A DNA stretch of 64,000 bases, from the NCBI RefSeq assembly GCF_021728295.1, contig NZ_JAKJXE010000006.1, positions 336,415 to 400,414 on the forward strand, read 5' to 3'. The notes under the pieces were generated by a model, which was not told where the DNA came from, did no database searches, and saw only the letters and a list, made by a program, of their open reading frames with translations. This document shows, in pieces, positions 17,652 through 26,656 of the stretch. Origin of the DNA: Pseudomonas petrae (lineage in GTDB: Bacteria; Pseudomonadota; Gammaproteobacteria; Pseudomonadales; Pseudomonadaceae). The position numbers were made by a program, and so were the translations under genes. The first letter of the stretch is position 1, and every line of letters begins with the position of its first letter.

Positions 17652-18986
17652 ATGATTCATATCCCGAAAGCCGAATATGTCCGCCGCCGCAAGGCGTTGA
17701 TGGAGCAGATGGAGCCCAACAGCATCGCCATTCTGCCAGCGGCGGCTGTGGCGATTCGAAATCGGGACGTTGAGCATGTGTACCGCCAGGACAGCGACTT
17801 TCAGTACCTGAGTGGATTCCCCGAACCCGAAGCGGTGATCGTGCTGATCCCTGGCCGCGAGTACGGTGAGTACGTCCTGTTCTGTCGCGAGCGCAATCCC
17901 GAGCGCGAGTTGTGGGACGGCCTGCGCGCGGGTCAGGACGGCGCGATGCGCGAGTACGGCGCCGACGATGCCTTCCCGATCACCGACATCGACGACATCC
18001 TGCCCGGCCTCATCGAAGGTCGCGATCGGGTGTATTCGTCCATGGGCAGCAATCCTGAATTCGACCGACATGTGATGGAGTGGATCAACGTCATCCGCTC
18101 CAAGGCGCATCTGGGTGCGCAGCCGCCGAAAGAGTTCGTTGCGCTGGATCACCTGCTGCACGACATGCGCCTGTATAAATCGGCGGCCGAAGTGAAAGTG
18201 ATGCGTGAGGCCGCGCAGATATCGGCCCGGGCCCACGTGCGGGCGATGCAAGCCAGTCGCGCCGGGCTCTACGAGTTCAGCCTGGAAGCGGAGCTTGATT
18301 ACGAATTCCGCAAGGGCGGCGCTAAGATGCCGGCCTATGGCTCCATCGTCGCGTCGGGGCGCAACGCATGCATCCTGCACTATCAGGAGAACGACGCGCC
18401 GCTTAAAGACGGCGACCTGGTGCTGATCGATGCCGGTTGCGAGATCGACTGTTACGCCAGCGATATCACCCGCACGTTTCCGGTGAGTGGCAAATTCTCT
18501 CCCGAACAAAAAGCGATTTACGAGGTGGTGCTCAAATCCCAGGAAGCGGCGTTTGCGGCGATCAAACCCGGCAATCACTGGAACCAGGCCCACGAGGCTA
18601 CGGTTCGTGTCATCACCGAAGGGCTGGTTGAGCTGGGGCTGCTGCGAGGCGCGGTGGATGAACTGATTGCCGCCGAAGCGTACAAAGCTTTTTACATGCA
18701 CCGCGCCGGACACTGGCTGGGCATGGACGTGCACGACGTCGGCGAATACAAGGTCGGCGGCGAGTGGCGTGTGCTGGAGGCCGGTATGGCGCTGACGGTC
18801 GAGCCCGGCATTTATGTGTCCCCGGACAATCAGACCGTCGCCAAAAAATGGCGCGGGATTGGCGTGCGAATCGAGGATGACGTCGTGGTGACCAAAAAAG
18901 GCTGTGAAATCCTGACGAGCGATGTGCCGAAGACCGTTGCCGAGATCGAGGCCTTGATGGCCGCAGCACGAACGCAAGCCGCATGA
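17652..18986 (+). CDS. pepP: Xaa-Pro aminopeptidase II
   Basis: A 444-residue M24B metallopeptidase that removes N-terminal residues preceding proline. After the N-terminal AMP-N domain (about 1-135) comes the pita-bread catalytic domain. It has the usual dinuclear manganese ligands: two aspartates in LIDAGCEIDCYASDITRTF, a histidine in HRAGHWLGMDVHDVG, and glutamates in LTVEPGIYV and VRIEDDVVV. The ATG at 17652 gives the conserved start MIHIPKAEY; 16 extra residues from 17604 do not fit. It overlaps ubiH by four bases (ATGA), and the ygfB-pepP-ubiH-ubiI order is a conserved operon. Confidence 0.96.
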   Translation: MIHIPKAEYVRRRKALMEQMEPNSIAILPAAAVAIRNRDVEHVYRQDSDFQYLSGFPEPEAVIVLIPGREYGEYVLFCRERNPERELWDGLRAGQDGAMREYGADDAFPITDIDDILPGLIEGRDRVYSSMGSNPEFDRHVMEWINVIRSKAHLGAQPPKEFVALDHLLHDMRLYKSAAEVKVMREAAQISARAHVRAMQASRAGLYEFSLEAELDYEFRKGGAKMPAYGSIVASGRNACILHYQENDAPLKDGDLVLIDAGCEIDCYASDITRTFPVSGKFSPEQKAIYEVVLKSQEAAFAAIKPGNHWNQAHEATVRVITEGLVELGLLRGAVDELIAAEAYKAFYMHRAGHWLGMDVHDVGEYKVGGEWRVLEAGMALTVEPGIYVSPDNQTVAKKWRGIGVRIEDDVVVTKKGCEILTSDVPKTVAEIEALMAAARTQAA

Positions 18987-20170
18987 GCCGCTTTAATCTG
19001 GCCATCGTCGGTGGCGGACTGGTCGGCGCAAGCCTGGCCCTCGCCCTGCAAGCCGGGGCGAAAGCGCGGGGCTGGAAAATTGTCCTGATCGAGCCGTTTG
19101 CGCCTGGCGATACGTACCAGCCCAGCTACGACGCGCGGTCTTCAGCGCTGTCTTTCGGCGCGCGGCAGATCTACGAGCGCCTGGGGCTGTGGCAGCACAT
19201 CAGCCGCCGCGCCGAGCCGATCCTCAACATTCACGTTTCCGACAAAGGCCGGTTCGGCGCTGCGCACCTGTCTTCGATGGAGGAAGGCGTTCCGGCGCTG
19301 GGCTATGTGGTTGAAAACGCCTGGCTGGGCCAATGCCTGTGGCAGGCGCTGGACAAGGACGTGATCAGTTGGCGCGTGCCGGCCGAAGTCACACACATGC
19401 AGGCGCTTACCGACGGCTACCGCCTGACCCTGAACGACGAAACTCAGCTCACCTGCGACCTGGCGGTGCTGGCCGACGGCGGCCGTTCCAGCCTGCGCGA
19501 GCAGCTGGGCATTGCAGTGCGAAATACGCCTTACGATCAAAGCGCGCTGATCGCCAACATCACGCCGGGCGACGCCCACTGTGGCCAGGCCTTCGAGCGG
19601 TTTACCGAAGATGGCCCCATGGCGTTGCTGCCACTTCCGGATAACCGCTGCGCACTGGTCTGGACGCGCACCGGCAATGACGTTCAACGGCTGATGGCGC
19701 TGGACGACCGAAGCTTCCTGGAAGAACTGCAGGGCGTCTTCGGCTACCGGCTGGGCGCGCTGAAACAAGTAGGTGCGCGCCACAGCTATCCGCTGGCGCT
19801 GATCGAGGCCGAAGAGCAGATCCGCTCGCATCTGGTGGTGCTCGGCAACGCCGCCCACAGTCTTCATCCGATTGCGGGGCAGGGCTTCAACCTGTCGCTG
19901 CGTGATGCTGCCTCGCTGGCCGAGGCGCTGCTGGCCAGTGAAGCGCCGTTGGGCGAGCTGTCGACGTTGCAGGCCTACCGCGAGCGCCAGCGGGTTGATC
20001 AAAAACTGACTGTCGGCTTTTCCGATCAGGTTACGCGGGTGTTCAGCAGTCAGCAGTCCCTTGTGACTGCGGGCCGTAACCTGGGCCTCCTGGGCCTGGA
20101 TCTGTTGCCTTCAGCCAAGAGCTGGTTCGCCCGTCAGGCCATGGGCCTGGGAACGCGAAGCGATGTCTGA
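18983..20170 (+). CDS. ubiH: 2-octaprenyl-6-methoxyphenol hydroxylase UbiH
   Basis: A 395-residue FAD-dependent monooxygenase of aerobic ubiquinone biosynthesis. It has the dinucleotide-binding loop AIVGGGLVGASLALAL at the N-terminus, the mid-chain ADGGRSSLREQLGI motif, and GNAAHSLHPIAGQGFNLSLRD (about 289-309), which binds the FAD ribityl chain. The product hydroxylates ring carbon C4 in the E. coli numbering of the pathway. It overlaps pepP by four bases, and the related hydroxylase gene follows 49 bases downstream. The UbiH rather than UbiI or UbiF assignment rests on operon position and the H-S-L-H-P motif, so it is strong but not absolute. Confidence 0.92.
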   Translation: MSRFNLAIVGGGLVGASLALALQAGAKARGWKIVLIEPFAPGDTYQPSYDARSSALSFGARQIYERLGLWQHISRRAEPILNIHVSDKGRFGAAHLSSMEEGVPALGYVVENAWLGQCLWQALDKDVISWRVPAEVTHMQALTDGYRLTLNDETQLTCDLAVLADGGRSSLREQLGIAVRNTPYDQSALIANITPGDAHCGQAFERFTEDGPMALLPLPDNRCALVWTRTGNDVQRLMALDDRSFLEELQGVFGYRLGALKQVGARHSYPLALIEAEEQIRSHLVVLGNAAHSLHPIAGQGFNLSLRDAASLAEALLASEAPLGELSTLQAYRERQRVDQKLTVGFSDQVTRVFSSQQSLVTAGRNLGLLGLDLLPSAKSWFARQAMGLGTRSDV

Positions 20171-20219
20171 ACACTTCATTCATTCGTGGCCTTCGCCACA
20201 ACCGAGAACGATTTAAAGC

Positions 20220-21440
20220 ATGGAAACGCGCGCAGATCTGCTGATTGTCGGGGCCGGAATGGTGGGGAGCGCGCTCGCGCTGGCGTTGCGAGACAGTGGG
20301 CTGAACATTCTTGTGGTGGATGGTGGACCGCTGACGGTCAAGCCGTTCGTGGCCGACGCGCCATTCGAAGCGCGTGTCAGCGCGCTGTCCATCGCCAGTC
20401 AGCGCATTCTCGAGCGGCTGGGTGTCTGGGACGGCATCGTTGCGCGGCGCGTCAGCCCCTACAGCGACATGCACGTGTGGGATGGCAGCGGCACGGGCAA
20501 GGTGCATTTCTCTGCCTCCAGTGTCCACGCTGACGTGCTCGGGCACATTGTCGAAAATCGCGTGGTGCAGGATGCACTGGTCGAACGTCTGCATGACAGC
20601 GGCATCGGCTTGTTGGCTGATGCGCGTCTTGAGCAGATGCGTCACTCCGGCGATGACTGGCTTCTGACCCTGTCCGACGGCCGTACCTTGCGCTCACCGC
20701 TGGTGGTTGCAGCCGATGGCGCCAACTCGACCGTGCGACGCATGACCGGCACTGCGACGCGGGAATGGGACTACCTGCATCACGCCATTGTGACGAACGT
20801 GCGCACGGCGGACTCCCATCGAAAAACCGCGTGGCAGCGCTTCACTGACGAGGGCCCGCTGGCCTTTCTGCCGCTGGATCGAGAGGGCGAGCATTGGTGT
20901 TCCATCGTCTGGTCGGTGACGCCGGAGCAATCCGAGCGGTTGATGAAGCTCGACGACGAGCGCTTTTGCCGTGAGCTGGAAAATGCGTTTGAAGGCTGCC
21001 TCGGGCAGGTAATTTCTGCCGACCCCCGACTTAGCGTCCCGCTGCGTCAACGCCACGCCAAGCGCTATGTGGCTCCCGGCCTTGCGCTGATCGGCGATGC
21101 CGCGCACACCATCCATCCGTTGGCGGGGCAGGGCGTCAATTTGGGCTTTCTTGACGCAGCAGTGCTCGCCGAAGTGCTGCGCGATGCGGTCGAGCGCGGG
21201 GAGCGTCTGGCCGATGAACGTGTGTTGAGCCGTTACGAGCGTCGGCGCATGCCGCATAACCTGGCGTTGATGGCGGCGATGGAGGGCTTTGAACGACTGT
21301 TCCAGGCCGACGCGCTGCCGGTTCGCCTGTTGCGTAACGCCGGGCTGAAGATGGTCGATCATTCGGCAGAAGCCAAAGCGCTGTTCGTGCGCCAGGCCTT
21401 GGGCCTGACCGGTGATTTGCCCGAGTTGGCAAAGCTCTGA
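20220..21440 (+). CDS. ubiI: FAD-dependent ubiquinone-pathway hydroxylase (UbiI/VisC type)
   Basis: A 406-residue paralogue of UbiH with the same architecture: LIVGAGMVGSALALAL at the N-terminus, AADGANSTVRRMTG in the middle and GDAAHTIHPLAGQGVNLGF near residue 290. UbiI adds the C5 hydroxyl to the ubiquinone ring. The T-I-H-P-L variant of the FAD motif and position after ubiH agree with the visC/ubiI genes of other gammaproteobacteria. A UbiF assignment cannot be excluded from sequence reading alone. It is followed by a gap with a REP-like hairpin. Confidence 0.85.
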   Translation: METRADLLIVGAGMVGSALALALRDSGLNILVVDGGPLTVKPFVADAPFEARVSALSIASQRILERLGVWDGIVARRVSPYSDMHVWDGSGTGKVHFSASSVHADVLGHIVENRVVQDALVERLHDSGIGLLADARLEQMRHSGDDWLLTLSDGRTLRSPLVVAADGANSTVRRMTGTATREWDYLHHAIVTNVRTADSHRKTAWQRFTDEGPLAFLPLDREGEHWCSIVWSVTPEQSERLMKLDDERFCRELENAFEGCLGQVISADPRLSVPLRQRHAKRYVAPGLALIGDAAHTIHPLAGQGVNLGFLDAAVLAEVLRDAVERGERLADERVLSRYERRRMPHNLALMAAMEGFERLFQADALPVRLLRNAGLKMVDHSAEAKALFVRQALGLTGDLPELAKL

Positions 21441-21472
21441 CGACACAGCACTTTCACTCCGCGCGCTTCACT

Positions 21473-21565
21473 GTGGGACCGGCTTTAGCCGGGAAAGCGC
21501 CATTCGTTACGCCGGGAATCTGATGGCGTTCAAGCTGGCCTCTTCCCGGCTGAAGCCGGTCCCAC
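21473..21565. repeat. REP/REPIN-like inverted repeat, family B (copy 1)
   Basis: Arms of 23 bases, GTGGGACCGGCTTTAGCCGG onward at 21473 and its near-complement ending at 21565 (one mismatch), enclose 47 bases. A second copy is at 32917. It sits in the 280-base gap between the ubiI-like and iron-transport genes; apart from this element I see no gene in that gap. Confidence 0.85.
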
Positions 21566-21720
21566 TGAAACCGCGCGCGTATCCAGTGAGTCTGGGTGTG
21601 GCACCGCTGGCACTCAGCAACATCCGGTAACGGCTCAATCCTGACTTCGGTTGAGATGGCAGATGCGATTCACTACCATTTCGCTTCGTTTTTCCCCTCT
21701 CTCGAATCAGGAGAACCTGC

Positions 21721-22722
21721 ATGCAGGCGAGCAAGCGTCTTTTGGCTGCCTTGGCATTAACCATGCTCGGCAGCACCGCCCAGGCCGCAGATGAAGTGGT
21801 GGTGTATTCCTCCCGAATCGATGAGCTGATCAAACCGGTGTTCGATGCCTACACCGCCAAGACCGGCGTGAAGGTCAAGTTCATCACCGACAAGGAAGCG
21901 CCCCTGATGCAGCGCATCAAGGCCGAGGGCCAGAACGCAACGGCTGACCTGCTGCTCACCGTCGACGCCGGCAACCTCTGGCAAGCTGAACAGATGGGCA
22001 TCCTGCAGCCGTTCACTTCGCCGGTCATCGACGCAAACATTCCGCCCCAATACCGTTCTTCCACCCACAGCTGGACCGGCCTGAGCCTGCGCGCGCGGAC
22101 CATTGCCTACTCCACCGATCGCGTCAAACCTGAAGAACTCACCACCTACGAAGCGCTGGCCGACAAACAGTGGGAAGGGCGTCTTTGCCTGCGTACCGCC
22201 AAGAAGGTCTACAACCAGTCGCTGACCGCCACGCTGATCGAAACCCATGGCGCCGAGGCGTCGGAGAAGATCCTCAAGGGCTGGGTGAACAACCTCTCGA
22301 CCGACGTGTTTTCCGATGACATCGCGGTGCTGGAAGCCATCAATGCAGGCCAATGCGACGTCGGCATCGTCAACACCTACTACTACGGTCGCTTGCACAA
22401 GGACAATCCGGATCTCGCCGTGCGCCTGTTCTGGCCCAATCAGTCGGACCGTGGCGTGCACGTCAATCTTTCCGGCATTGGCCTGACCAGGTACGCGCCC
22501 CATGCCGACGCCGCCAAAGCGTTGGTGGAATGGATGACGGGCCCCGAAGCCCAGACGATATTCGCCGGCACCAATCAGGAATTCCCGGCCAACCCGAAAG
22601 TCGCACCGTCTGAAGAAGTGGCGAGCTGGGGCGCGTTCAAGGCGGACACGATCCCGGTGGAAGTGGCGGGTCGGCGGCAGGCCGAGGCGATTCGCATGAT
22701 GGACCGCGCGGGCTGGAACTGA
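21721..22722 (+). CDS. Periplasmic iron(III)-type substrate-binding protein
   Basis: A 333-residue extracytoplasmic binding protein of the FbpA/FutA class. It has a signal peptide ([22 protein letters not shown]) followed by the strand [20 protein letters not shown]. The paired tyrosines in [10 protein letters not shown] near residue 220 are the expected ferric-iron ligands of this family. It delivers iron to the inner-membrane permease encoded next. No ATPase gene is adjacent, so a subunit must come from elsewhere. A strong AGGAGAA precedes the ATG. I found no convincing Fur box upstream. Confidence 0.9.
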   Translation: MQASKRLLAALALTMLGSTAQAADEVVVYSSRIDELIKPVFDAYTAKTGVKVKFITDKEAPLMQRIKAEGQNATADLLLTVDAGNLWQAEQMGILQPFTSPVIDANIPPQYRSSTHSWTGLSLRARTIAYSTDRVKPEELTTYEALADKQWEGRLCLRTAKKVYNQSLTATLIETHGAEASEKILKGWVNNLSTDVFSDDIAVLEAINAGQCDVGIVNTYYYGRLHKDNPDLAVRLFWPNQSDRGVHVNLSGIGLTRYAPHADAAKALVEWMTGPEAQTIFAGTNQEFPANPKVAPSEEVASWGAFKADTIPVEVAGRRQAEAIRMMDRAGWN

Positions 22723-22745
22723 TTGCAACCAGGCAGCACCCTTCT

Positions 22746-22830
22746 GTAGAAGTGCGCTTGCCCGCGAAGGCTATGTCTGTGACATAAAAGGTGTCTGACA
22801 CTCTGTCATCGCGGGCAAGCGCGCTCCTAC
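22746..22830. repeat. REP/REPIN-like inverted repeat, family A (copy 2)
   Basis: The right arm (22809-22830) is identical to other copies; the left arm (22746-22767) has two changes (GTAGAAGTGC in place of GTAGGAGCGC). It separates the binding-protein gene from its permease gene, so it lies inside a transport operon and could set the ratio of the two mRNAs. Confidence 0.85.
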
Positions 22831-22860
22831 AGGGGATCTCTAACGCTATGAGTATTCTCC

Positions 22861-24477
22861 TTGGCCCACTCCCCCCAGCGTCGCTGGTACCCCCTGGTTT
22901 TCACCATCGCCGCCCTGGTGCTGCTGCCGTTAAGCGTGCTGCTATTCTCCTGGCAAACCATCGATCAGCAGATCTGGTCCCACCTCTGGGAAACCCAGAT
23001 GCCACGGTTGCTGGGCAACACCTTCACGCTGATGATCGGGGTGGGTCTTGGCGTTACGCTGCTGGGCGTGAGTCTCGCGTGGCTGACGGCGCTGTGCGAG
23101 TTTCCGGGACGGCGCTGGCTGGACTGGGCGCTGATGCTGCCGTTTGCCATCCCGGCGTATGTGCTGGCGTTCGTCTTTGTAGGTTTGCTGGACTTTGCCG
23201 GCCCGGTGCAGACGCTGTTGCGCGAGTGGTTCGGTTCGGGTCTACGTCTGCCTCGGGTGCGCTCTACCGGCGGTGTGATTATCGTGCTGGTGCTGGTGTT
23301 TTATCCCTACGTGTATCTATTGGCACGCACGGCATTTCTTGCGCAGGGCAAAGGCCTGATGGAGGCCGCCCGGATTTTGGGGCAGTCGCCGTGGCAAGCG
23401 TTCTGGCGCGTGGCTTTGCCCATGGCGAGGCCGGCAATCGGTGCCGGTGTTGCGTTGGCGTTGATGGAAACCCTGGCTGATTTCGGCGCGGTGTCGGTGT
23501 TCAATTTCGACACCTTCACTACCGCGATCTACAAGACCTGGTACGGCTTCTTTAGCCTGTCGAGCGCGGCGCAACTGGCGAGCCTGCTGCTGCTGGCCGT
23601 CATGGTCCTGCTGTACGGCGAGCATCGCGCGCGGGGGGCGAGCCGGCCGAGCAACGAGCGCCCGAGGGTGAAGGCGCTGTATCACCTGCATGGCCTGAAA
23701 GCCGCCGCCGCCAGCGCATGGTGTGTACTGGTGTTCGCCTGCGCGTTTGTCGTGCCGCTGTTGCAGTTGATTGCCTGGGTCTGGCAACGCGGGCGTTTCG
23801 ACCTCGACGAGCGCTACGCCGGGCTGATTCTGCACACGCTTTATCTGGGCGGCCTCGCTGCGCTGGTCACGGTGTGCGTCGCGATGATCCTCGTGTTTGC
23901 CCGGCGCCTTGCCCCCACCCGCGCCATTCGCTCGGGCGTCAGTGTCGCCAACATTGGCTACGCGCTGCCCGGCTCTGTGCTGGCGGTGTCGATCATGTTG
24001 GCGTTCAGTTATCTGGACCGGGAACTGGTCGTGCCGTTATCCAGCTGGCTGGGCGGTGCTGGCAGGCCATTGCTGCTGGGCAGCCTGGGGGCGCTCGTGC
24101 TCGCGTATCTGGTGCGCTTCATTGCGGTTGCGTACGGGCCGCTCGAGAACAGCCTGTCGCGCATTCGCCCGTCACTGCCCGAAGCCGCGCGCAGTCTGGG
24201 GGTCAGCGGGCCACAATTGTTTTTCAGGATTTATCTGCCGCTGCTCATACCGGGTACGTTGAGCGCTGCGCTCCTGGTCTTCGTCGATGTCCTCAAGGAA
24301 ATGCCCGCCACGCTGCTCATGCGCCCGTTTGGCTGGGACACGCTGGCCGTGCGCGTCTTCGAAATGACCAGCGAAGGTGAGTGGGCACGTGCGGCTTTGC
24401 CTGCGCTGACGTTGGTGCTGGTCGGGCTCCTTCCGGTCATCGGTTTGATCAGACGTTCGGCCAAGCCGATTGGTTAG
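22861..24477 (+). CDS. Iron(III)-type ABC transporter permease (fused double permease)
   Basis: A 538-residue inner-membrane protein with about 12 membrane segments arranged as two repeated binding-protein-dependent permease domains, as in FbpB/HitB. The EAA-type cytoplasmic loops that contact the ATPase appear as EAARILGQSPWQAFWRVALP near residue 170 and EAARSLGVSGPQLFFRIYLP near residue 440. It pairs with the upstream binding protein. The likely start is a TTG at 22861, giving MAHSPQRRWYPL; a nearby ATG at 22848 is in a different frame. Initiation seems weak because no clear Shine-Dalgarno is present. No ATPase gene is nearby. Confidence 0.88.
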   Translation: MAHSPQRRWYPLVFTIAALVLLPLSVLLFSWQTIDQQIWSHLWETQMPRLLGNTFTLMIGVGLGVTLLGVSLAWLTALCEFPGRRWLDWALMLPFAIPAYVLAFVFVGLLDFAGPVQTLLREWFGSGLRLPRVRSTGGVIIVLVLVFYPYVYLLARTAFLAQGKGLMEAARILGQSPWQAFWRVALPMARPAIGAGVALALMETLADFGAVSVFNFDTFTTAIYKTWYGFFSLSSAAQLASLLLLAVMVLLYGEHRARGASRPSNERPRVKALYHLHGLKAAAASAWCVLVFACAFVVPLLQLIAWVWQRGRFDLDERYAGLILHTLYLGGLAALVTVCVAMILVFARRLAPTRAIRSGVSVANIGYALPGSVLAVSIMLAFSYLDRELVVPLSSWLGGAGRPLLLGSLGALVLAYLVRFIAVAYGPLENSLSRIRPSLPEAARSLGVSGPQLFFRIYLPLLIPGTLSAALLVFVDVLKEMPATLLMRPFGWDTLAVRVFEMTSEGEWARAALPALTLVLVGLLPVIGLIRRSAKPIG

Positions 24478-24631
24478 GTGCGGGGTCCCAACCTTGCGGC
24501 TACAATGCGCCGCAATCGACTCGGTCTGTCAGACAATTCCACAAATTAGCAAAGGTTTCAGACCCCAATTCACGGGGGATTTGCGGGATTGCCAGTGACT
24601 GCGTCTTCGCCACGCCCGGAAGGAGAAACCC

Positions 24632-25714
24632 ATGGGACAGCGTACGCCCCTCTTTGACCTGCACCTCGCGCTCGGCGCGAAGCTGGTCGATTTTGGTGGT
24701 TGGGACATGCCCTTGCACTACGGCTCCCAGGTCGAGGAGCACCATCAGGTGCGCCGGGACTGCGGGATTTTCGACGTGTCGCACATGCATGTGCTCGACG
24801 TATCCGGCAGTCAGGCCAAGCCCTGGCTGCAGCATCTGCTGGCCAACGACGTCGGTAGATTGCAACAGACCGGGCAGGCGCTTTACAGCGCGATGCTCGA
24901 CACCCACGGCGGTATCGTCGACGACATGATCGTTTACCAGACCGACGAAGGTTATCGACTGGTGGTCAACGCAGCCACCGGCGACAAGGACCTGGCTTGG
25001 ATGAACGCCAACCTTGCCGGCTACGACGTGCGCGTCAAGCACCGCTCGGAGCTGGCCATGCTCGCCATTCAGGGGCCGAACGCCCGGCAGAAGATCGGCG
25101 AACTGGTCAACCAGGAACGTACCGCGCTTATCCACACCCTAAGACCCTTCGAAGGCCAGCAAGAAGGCGACTGGTTCATCGCGCGCACGGGTTATACGGG
25201 TGAAGACGGCCTGGAGATCATCCTGCCGGCCACCGAAGCCTGCAGTTTCTTCAACGACATGGTCGGTGCCGGCATTTCACCAATCGGACTGGGCGCACGC
25301 GATACGCTGCGCCTGGAAGCGGGCATGAACCTGTACGGTCAGGAAATCGACGAGCAGGTCTCGCCGCTGATCTCCAACATGGCCTGGACGGTCGCGTGGA
25401 TGCCTGAAGAACGCGAGTTTATCGGTCGCGCTGCGCTTGAAGCAGAGCGAGCGCGAGGCATCTCCTCAAGGCTTGTAGGACTGGTCCTCGAAGAGCGGGG
25501 CGTTTTGCGCGCTCATCAGGTCGTCCGAATAGCGGAAGTTGGCGAAGGAGAGATCACCAGTGGTAGTTTCTCTCCTACGCTAAGCAAGTCGATCGCGCTG
25601 GCGCGAGTGCCGATGGCCACCGCTGACCGTGCCGAGGTTGAAATCCGGGGCAAGTGGTACCCGGTTCGAGTGGTTCGACCCGCATTCGTGCGTCACGGCA
25701 AGGCCCTGATATAA
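24632..25714 (+). CDS. gcvT: Aminomethyltransferase (glycine cleavage T-protein)
   Basis: A 360-residue T-protein that releases ammonia from the aminomethyl-lipoyl arm of GcvH and passes the one-carbon unit to tetrahydrofolate. It begins with RTPLFDLHLALGAKLVDFGG, and VSHMHVLDVSG and ARTGYTGEDGLEIILP are typical; the conserved glycine-rich folate-binding region and LGARDTLRLEAGMNLYG follow. It starts after AAGGAGAA. GcvH follows 65 bases later. No glycine-riboswitch consensus is visible in the 154 bases upstream. Confidence 0.96.
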   Translation: MGQRTPLFDLHLALGAKLVDFGGWDMPLHYGSQVEEHHQVRRDCGIFDVSHMHVLDVSGSQAKPWLQHLLANDVGRLQQTGQALYSAMLDTHGGIVDDMIVYQTDEGYRLVVNAATGDKDLAWMNANLAGYDVRVKHRSELAMLAIQGPNARQKIGELVNQERTALIHTLRPFEGQQEGDWFIARTGYTGEDGLEIILPATEACSFFNDMVGAGISPIGLGARDTLRLEAGMNLYGQEIDEQVSPLISNMAWTVAWMPEEREFIGRAALEAERARGISSRLVGLVLEERGVLRAHQVVRIAEVGEGEITSGSFSPTLSKSIALARVPMATADRAEVEIRGKWYPVRVVRPAFVRHGKALI

Positions 25715-25779
25715 CCCTGATTTGAAAGCCATCCCTGGCGGGTTTTCCGCTGACCTGATGAAGTAGAGAGGATAAGAAC

Positions 25780-26163
25780 ATGAGCACTATTCCCGCCGAA
25801 CTGCGTTTTGCCGAGAGCCACGAGTGGGCGAAGCAAGAGGGTGATCTGATCGTTGTCGGTATTTCCGATCATGCGCAGGAAGCGCTGGGTGACGTCGTGT
25901 TCGTCGAGCTGCCTGAGGTGGGCAAAGTTTTCTCCGCCGCAGGCGATCAGGCCGGTGTCGTTGAGTCAGTGAAGGCTGCGTCTGACATCTACTCGCCAGT
26001 GGCGGGTGAAGTCGTTGAAGTCAACGAGGCGCTGGCCGGGGAGCCAGAGGCATTGAACAACTCGCCTTACGATTCGTGGATCTTCAAGGTCAAGCCTGCC
26101 AATGCCGCAGACCTGGGCAAGCTGCTCGATGCAGCGGGCTACAAGGCACTGATCGGCGAATAA
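25780..26163 (+). CDS. gcvH: Glycine cleavage system H protein
   Basis: A 127-residue lipoyl carrier. The lipoylated lysine is Lys65 in [19 protein letters not shown], with the usual ESVK-x2-S context. It shuttles the aminomethyl intermediate between the P, T and L subunits. The gene follows gcvT with its own Shine-Dalgarno (GAGAGGA). In P. aeruginosa gcvP1 follows gcvH1, but here a strong terminator lies at once after gcvH and no gcvP is in the window. Confidence 0.96.
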   Translation: MSTIPAELRFAESHEWAKQEGDLIVVGISDHAQEALGDVVFVELPEVGKVFSAAGDQAGVVESVKAASDIYSPVAGEVVEVNEALAGEPEALNNSPYDSWIFKVKPANAADLGKLLDAAGYKALIGE

Positions 26164-26186
26164 GCCGGTCGGTCAGACACAAAAAA

Positions 26187-26212
26187 GCCGCTCGGATGAG
26201 CGGCTTTTTTTT
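26187..26212 (+). terminator. Bidirectional-looking terminator between gcvH and the DUF2388 gene
   Basis: A perfect seven-base stem (GCCGCTC at 26187-26193 with GAGCGGC at 26198-26204) is preceded by six As and followed by eight Ts, so it can act on both strands. It ends both gcvTH and the convergent gene. Confidence 0.93.
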
Positions 26213-26260
26213 GGGAGCGAGATCGGCTTTATGTTGCCAACTCGTCACGACAGGTCCGAC

Positions 26261-26578
26261 TTATTGCTCGGCAACCAGATTCTTCGCCAGGATGGCGTTT
26301 GCCAAGTCCATGTCCGATGCCTTGAGGGCCGGGTTGTCCTTGCGCACCTGGTCCATGGCTGCTTCCAGGTATGGGCCACGGATTTCGCCGTTGCTGGCCA
26401 CGAAGCTGCCAGCGTCGTCTTGTGCAGCGACGATCAGCTTGTGGTGACGAAAGGTGAGGTAAGTGGAACCGGTTGTGGCACCAGACGAAAGCACGTCCCG
26501 CAGAAAACCGTCGGCCATCGCTGAACCGACCGGCAGGGAAAGCAAGGCTAACGTGGCTACAGCAAGTTTAAGACGCAT
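26261..26578 (-). CDS. DUF2388 domain-containing exported protein
   Basis: A 105-residue periplasmic protein with signal peptide (MRLKLAVATLALLSLPVGSAMA) and a single DUF2388 domain. The conserved motifs are GSTYLTFRHHKLIVAAQDDA and DMDLANAILA. Pseudomonas genomes carry several such proteins of unknown role. I chose the ATG at 26578 because it starts the signal peptide; an in-frame start at 26626 would add 16 residues before it. GGAGTACC lies upstream. Confidence 0.85.
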   Translation of the reverse strand: MRLKLAVATLALLSLPVGSAMADGFLRDVLSSGATTGSTYLTFRHHKLIVAAQDDAGSFVASNGEIRGPYLEAAMDQVRKDNPALKASDMDLANAILAKNLVAEQ

Positions 26579-26656
26579 GAAGGGTACTCCGATGTTGGTT
26601 TGTTCTGAAACGATTTGATACGCCATCTCCCGTTCTAGTTCCCCATGCGCAGGGCC

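Noticed and set aside
17370..18977. 535-codon minus-strand open frame opposite pepP
   Set aside because: Shadow of pepP and ygfB; no domain and no ribosome-binding site.
22848..23480. ATG-started frame overlapping the start of the iron permease
   Set aside because: It is out of frame with the permease and its product has no membrane pattern or similarity; the permease itself starts at the TTG at 22861.
24478..24631. Possible glycine riboswitch before gcvT
   Set aside because: I searched the gap for the tandem glycine aptamer consensus and saw no match; the gap has only modest local pairing.
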